From an uncultured Faecalibacterium sp. (GTDB lineage: Bacteria > Bacillota > Clostridia > Oscillospirales > Ruminococcaceae), in the NCBI GenBank assembly GCA_937915335.1, contig CALDLZ010000226.1:1-6845 (forward strand): DNA of 6,845 bases, written 5' to 3'. The notes below the pieces were generated by a model that saw only the letters and a list, made by a program, of their open reading frames with translations, did no database searches and was not told the origin of the DNA. The number at the start of each line of letters is the position of its first letter. The stretch's first letter is position 1. The position numbers and the translations under genes are program-made. Positions 5,124-6,845 of the stretch are shown here, piece after piece.

Positions 5124-5993
5124 ATGGATGGTCGGATGCGGCCTTATCTCCCGGAGCTTACCATCCGGGATTATAATATCTACCAGTGGTATCTGCGAGG
5201 CGTGCTCCACCAGCTGAATGTCAGTTACGGGCCCTATTCCTGCCACCTTTTGCAGCACAACGGTGTGCTGTTTGCCCTGCTGGCCGACAGCCTTGCCGGG
5301 CGTGAAGCCACCTGTAAGAATGTCCGCCTGCCCTGTACGCTTTACTGGAAGCCCATGATGTGCCAGACACAGGGCATCCGGCTGGCGGCGCAGGTGGAGG
5401 TGCTGCTGGGCTGGCACAAGCTGCAGGACCGCCGCTGGGACGAGCTGCCCTTCAAGCTGCGGGTGAACCGTGCCATCGACCGGGTGATGCTTCGCCGTGC
5501 CTACGAAAAGGCGGTACAGGAGAATCCGGCTTTGGAGCGTCTGTTCGGGCAGGAGCAGGCACAGGCCATCGTTCAGATGGATCTGAATGCCAAGAACTAT
5601 ACCGTGGCCGCCGAGCCCATGAGCAACATCTATGGGGCGCTCTACTCCACACTTGCCACCGATGACCCCAGCCAGCGCAAGAGTATGCGCTATATCGGCA
5701 GCTGTGTCGGGCGGGTGTTCTACCTGCTGGAAAAGGCGGGCCGTGTGGTTGACGATAAGCGGGCCGGGCGGTACAATGTGTATCTGGTCAATGGCATCGA
5801 TGACCCCGAGGCCGCACTGGAAAATGCCCGGCGGCAGTCGCTGGCCGTGGCGAATGATCTGGTGCGCGCCTACGGAATGCTGGATGTCAAGCTGAACAAG
5901 AGTCTGATCGACAATATTATGATCCTGGGTCTGCGCCATGCGGTGGAACCGCTGGACGCGGAGAACCAGCCTGTGCGCTGGGAGTTGCCGTGA
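5124..5993 (+). CDS. DUF5685-like protein lacking the first Cys pair
   Basis: The product is a soluble protein of 289 residues with no signal peptide or clear membrane segment. Its start MDGRMRPYLPELTIRDY resembles the DUF5685 opening (M-x-G-x-x-RP...EL), and its second half (GSCVGRVFYLLEKAGRVVDDKRAGRYN at 192-218, then IDNIMILGL at 262-270) matches the family's mostly helical pattern. I recall that members normally carry Y-CGLC-K near residue 25; here the stretch reads LRGVLHQL (24-31), so both Cys are replaced. Cys64, Cys71 and Cys80 in the middle remain. The family has no established function. The start is ATG at 5124 with AGGAG (5108-5112) 11 nt upstream. Its stop overlaps the next gene's GTG by 4 nt, which suggests the two products act together. 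Confidence 0.78.
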   Translation: MDGRMRPYLPELTIRDYNIYQWYLRGVLHQLNVSYGPYSCHLLQHNGVLFALLADSLAGREATCKNVRLPCTLYWKPMMCQTQGIRLAAQVEVLLGWHKLQDRRWDELPFKLRVNRAIDRVMLRRAYEKAVQENPALERLFGQEQAQAIVQMDLNAKNYTVAAEPMSNIYGALYSTLATDDPSQRKSMRYIGSCVGRVFYLLEKAGRVVDDKRAGRYNVYLVNGIDDPEAALENARRQSLAVANDLVRAYGMLDVKLNKSLIDNIMILGLRHAVEPLDAENQPVRWELP

Positions 5994-6538
5994 AGGGGCG
6001 CAAGAGCTGGGCCATGGCCTACTGCGGCATGGCGGCGGCCCTGAGCGTGGCCCTGATGCTGCTGGGGGCTGTGGTGCCGGTGCTGATGTTCATTGCCCCG
6101 GCGGTGGCCAGCCTGTTGATTGCTACGGTCTGCATGGAATGCGGCAAGACTATGGCCCTGACGTCCTACGGCGCTGTGAGCCTGCTCAGTCTGCTCTTTG
6201 TGCCGGATAAGGAAGTGGCGCTGGTCTTTGTGTTCCTGTTGGGGTACTACCCGCTGGTCAAGCCTTGTTTTGAGCGCATCCGGCTGCCGCTGGTGCGTGG
6301 GCTGTGCAAGCTGCTGCTCTGCAACGGGGCCGTGCTGGCCATGTACGGGCTGGTGCTGCTGTTGGTGCCGGCGGGCAGCATTTCGCAGGAGCTGAAAACC
6401 ACCGCACTGGTGGTCTCGCTGTCCACCCTTGCCATGGGCAATGTGGCGTTTCTGCTGTATGACCGGGCTCTCCATAACCTGCTGCAGGTGTATCAGCTGG
6501 TGTGGAGACCAAAGCTGCATAAGATGTTGGGAAAATAA
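5990..6538 (+). CDS. Polytopic membrane protein, function unknown
   Basis: The product has 182 residues, largely hydrophobic, with about five or six membrane segments near 10-28, 29-47, 56-71, 76-92, 105-127 and 136-157. A polar loop with VPDKE lies at 71-75, followed by LLGYYPLVKP at 83-92. The size and pattern recall small substrate-binding (S) components of ECF vitamin transporters, but I see no signature that names a ligand, so this is only a possibility. The start is GTG at 5990, inside the stop of the preceding gene (GTGA), with GGGAG (5980-5984) 5 nt upstream; ATG at 6014 is a weaker alternative. No terminator follows, so transcription may run on into the glmS leader. Confidence 0.8.
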   Translation: MKGRKSWAMAYCGMAAALSVALMLLGAVVPVLMFIAPAVASLLIATVCMECGKTMALTSYGAVSLLSLLFVPDKEVALVFVFLLGYYPLVKPCFERIRLPLVRGLCKLLLCNGAVLAMYGLVLLLVPAGSISQELKTTALVVSLSTLAMGNVAFLLYDRALHNLLQVYQLVWRPKLHKMLGK

Positions 6539-6581
6539 AAGAATGTACTTGAAAGAAGGAATGTGTACCACCAGCTGACAC

Positions 6582-6780
6582 AAAGCGCCGGGCCACACGG
6601 GTGACAGCCGTGAGGGTGACGAGGAGAGAAATCATCGAAATTTTCGGCGGATGTTTCTCCGGCTGACCATGGGCTATACCAGCCGCAGAGAGGGGCAAAA
6701 AACGGCAGCGATACCGTAACAGATCCCCTCAAAGAAAGCCATACAAAAACATAGACTGAAAGAGAACGCTGGCAGGGAAA
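6582..6780 (+). ncRNA. glmS ribozyme: glmS ribozyme-riboswitch
   Basis: This self-cleaving RNA senses glucosamine-6-phosphate and uses it as a cofactor to cut the glmS mRNA. It begins with the diagnostic A|GCGCC; cleavage would fall between A6584 and G6585. P1 is CACGG/CCGTG (6596-6600 with 6608-6612). The conserved GGTGACGAGG (6615-6624) and ATCGAAA (6634-6640) blocks follow. P2 is GGAGA/TCTCC (6623-6627 with 6656-6660), and the pseudoknot P2.1 is CGCC/GGCG (6586-6589 with 6646-6649). P3 is GGCTG/CAGCC (6661-6665 with 6680-6684), P4 is GAGGGG/CCCCTC (6690-6695 with 6725-6730) capped by ACGG/CCGT, and the conserved end is GGCAGGGAAA (6771-6780). The following MCGIV start supports the call. 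Boundaries are approximate. Confidence 0.92.
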
Positions 6781-6813
6781 GTGCGCCCATTTTGCGCCCG
6801 TCGCCCTGCCGGT
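6768..6813 (+). promoter_or_regulatory. Hairpin between the glmS ribozyme and the glmS ribosome-binding site
   Basis: GCTGGCAGGG (6768-6777) pairs with CCCTGCCGGT (6804-6813) through 10 bp, including two G.U pairs, around a 26-nt loop that holds two GCGCCC copies (6783-6788, 6794-6799). It has no T-tract, so it is not a terminator. Its 5' arm uses the conserved 3' end of the ribozyme, and its 3' arm ends 2 nt before GGAGG (6816-6820). Confidence 0.5.
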
Positions 6814-6828
6814 ATGGAGGTGTTTTGT

Positions 6829-6845
6829 ATGTGCGGCATTGTAGT
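6829..6845 (+). CDS. glmS: Glucosamine-fructose-6-phosphate aminotransferase GlmS, first codons only
   Basis: Only five full codons are inside the window: Met-Cys-Gly-Ile-Val, then GT, which can only begin Val. MCGI is the start of class II glutamine amidotransferases, where Cys2 becomes the N-terminal nucleophile after Met removal. PurF and asparagine synthetase share this start, but the glmS ribozyme just upstream identifies GlmS, the first enzyme of amino-sugar synthesis for cell wall. GGAGG (6816-6820) lies 8 nt before the ATG. Residue 6 as Val is unusual, since GlmS mostly has Gly there. The rest lies beyond the window. Confidence 0.85.

Noticed and set aside
3774..5939. A 721-codon open frame on the minus strand across the methyltransferase and DUF5685-like genes
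   Set aside because: It lies antisense to two well-supported genes, its protein has no recognisable domain, and such long antisense frames are expected from GC-rich codon use.
6549..6577. TTGAAA at 6549-6554 as the -35 of a glmS promoter
   Set aside because: No acceptable -10 box lies 16-18 bp downstream, and that area runs into the ribozyme.

Overview
The window is a gene-dense stretch of chromosome from a low-AT (GC-rich) member of the Clostridia. The encoded proteins and gene order point to the Oscillospirales/Ruminococcaceae, near Faecalibacterium, Gemmiger or Subdoligranulum. That placement is recalled from protein appearance and has not been searched. All genes lie on the + strand. I see no mobile element, tRNA, rRNA or CRISPR array.

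Layout. (1) 1-563: a self-contained unit with a -10 box at the window edge, a small helical protein with a C-terminal zinc ribbon, and a very strong intrinsic terminator. (2) 638-3861: the conserved Firmicutes block that in Bacillus subtilis reads yabN(mazG)-yabO(rqcP)-yabP-yabQ-divIC-yabR. Here the nucleoid protein HU is inserted between mazG and rqcP, and the block closes with a terminator after yabR. spoIIE, which often follows yabR, is absent. The block has a good sigmaA promoter before mazG, an intrinsic terminator between HU and rqcP, a sigmaE-like promoter in front of yabP, and a second sigmaA promoter inside the 3' end of yabQ that feeds divIC. It mixes housekeeping roles (nucleotide clean-up, DNA compaction, ribosome rescue, cell division, RNA binding) with two sporulation genes. 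(3) 3903-6538: a tightly packed unit of a THUMP-type RNA methyltransferase, a DUF5685-like protein that has lost the family's first Cys pair, and a five-to-six-segment membrane protein whose GTG start overlaps the previous stop by 4 nt. (4) 6582-6845: a glmS ribozyme, a hairpin behind it, a Shine-Dalgarno site, and the first codons of glmS (MCGIV...).

The most interesting points are the glmS ribozyme, whose conserved 3' end can also form a hairpin just ahead of the glmS ribosome-binding site; the sigmaE-like promoter kept in front of yabP; the split fate of the two MazG domains; and the uncharacterised DUF5685-like/membrane gene pair. I do not see a clear new multi-gene system. The gene pair is the best candidate for undescribed function.
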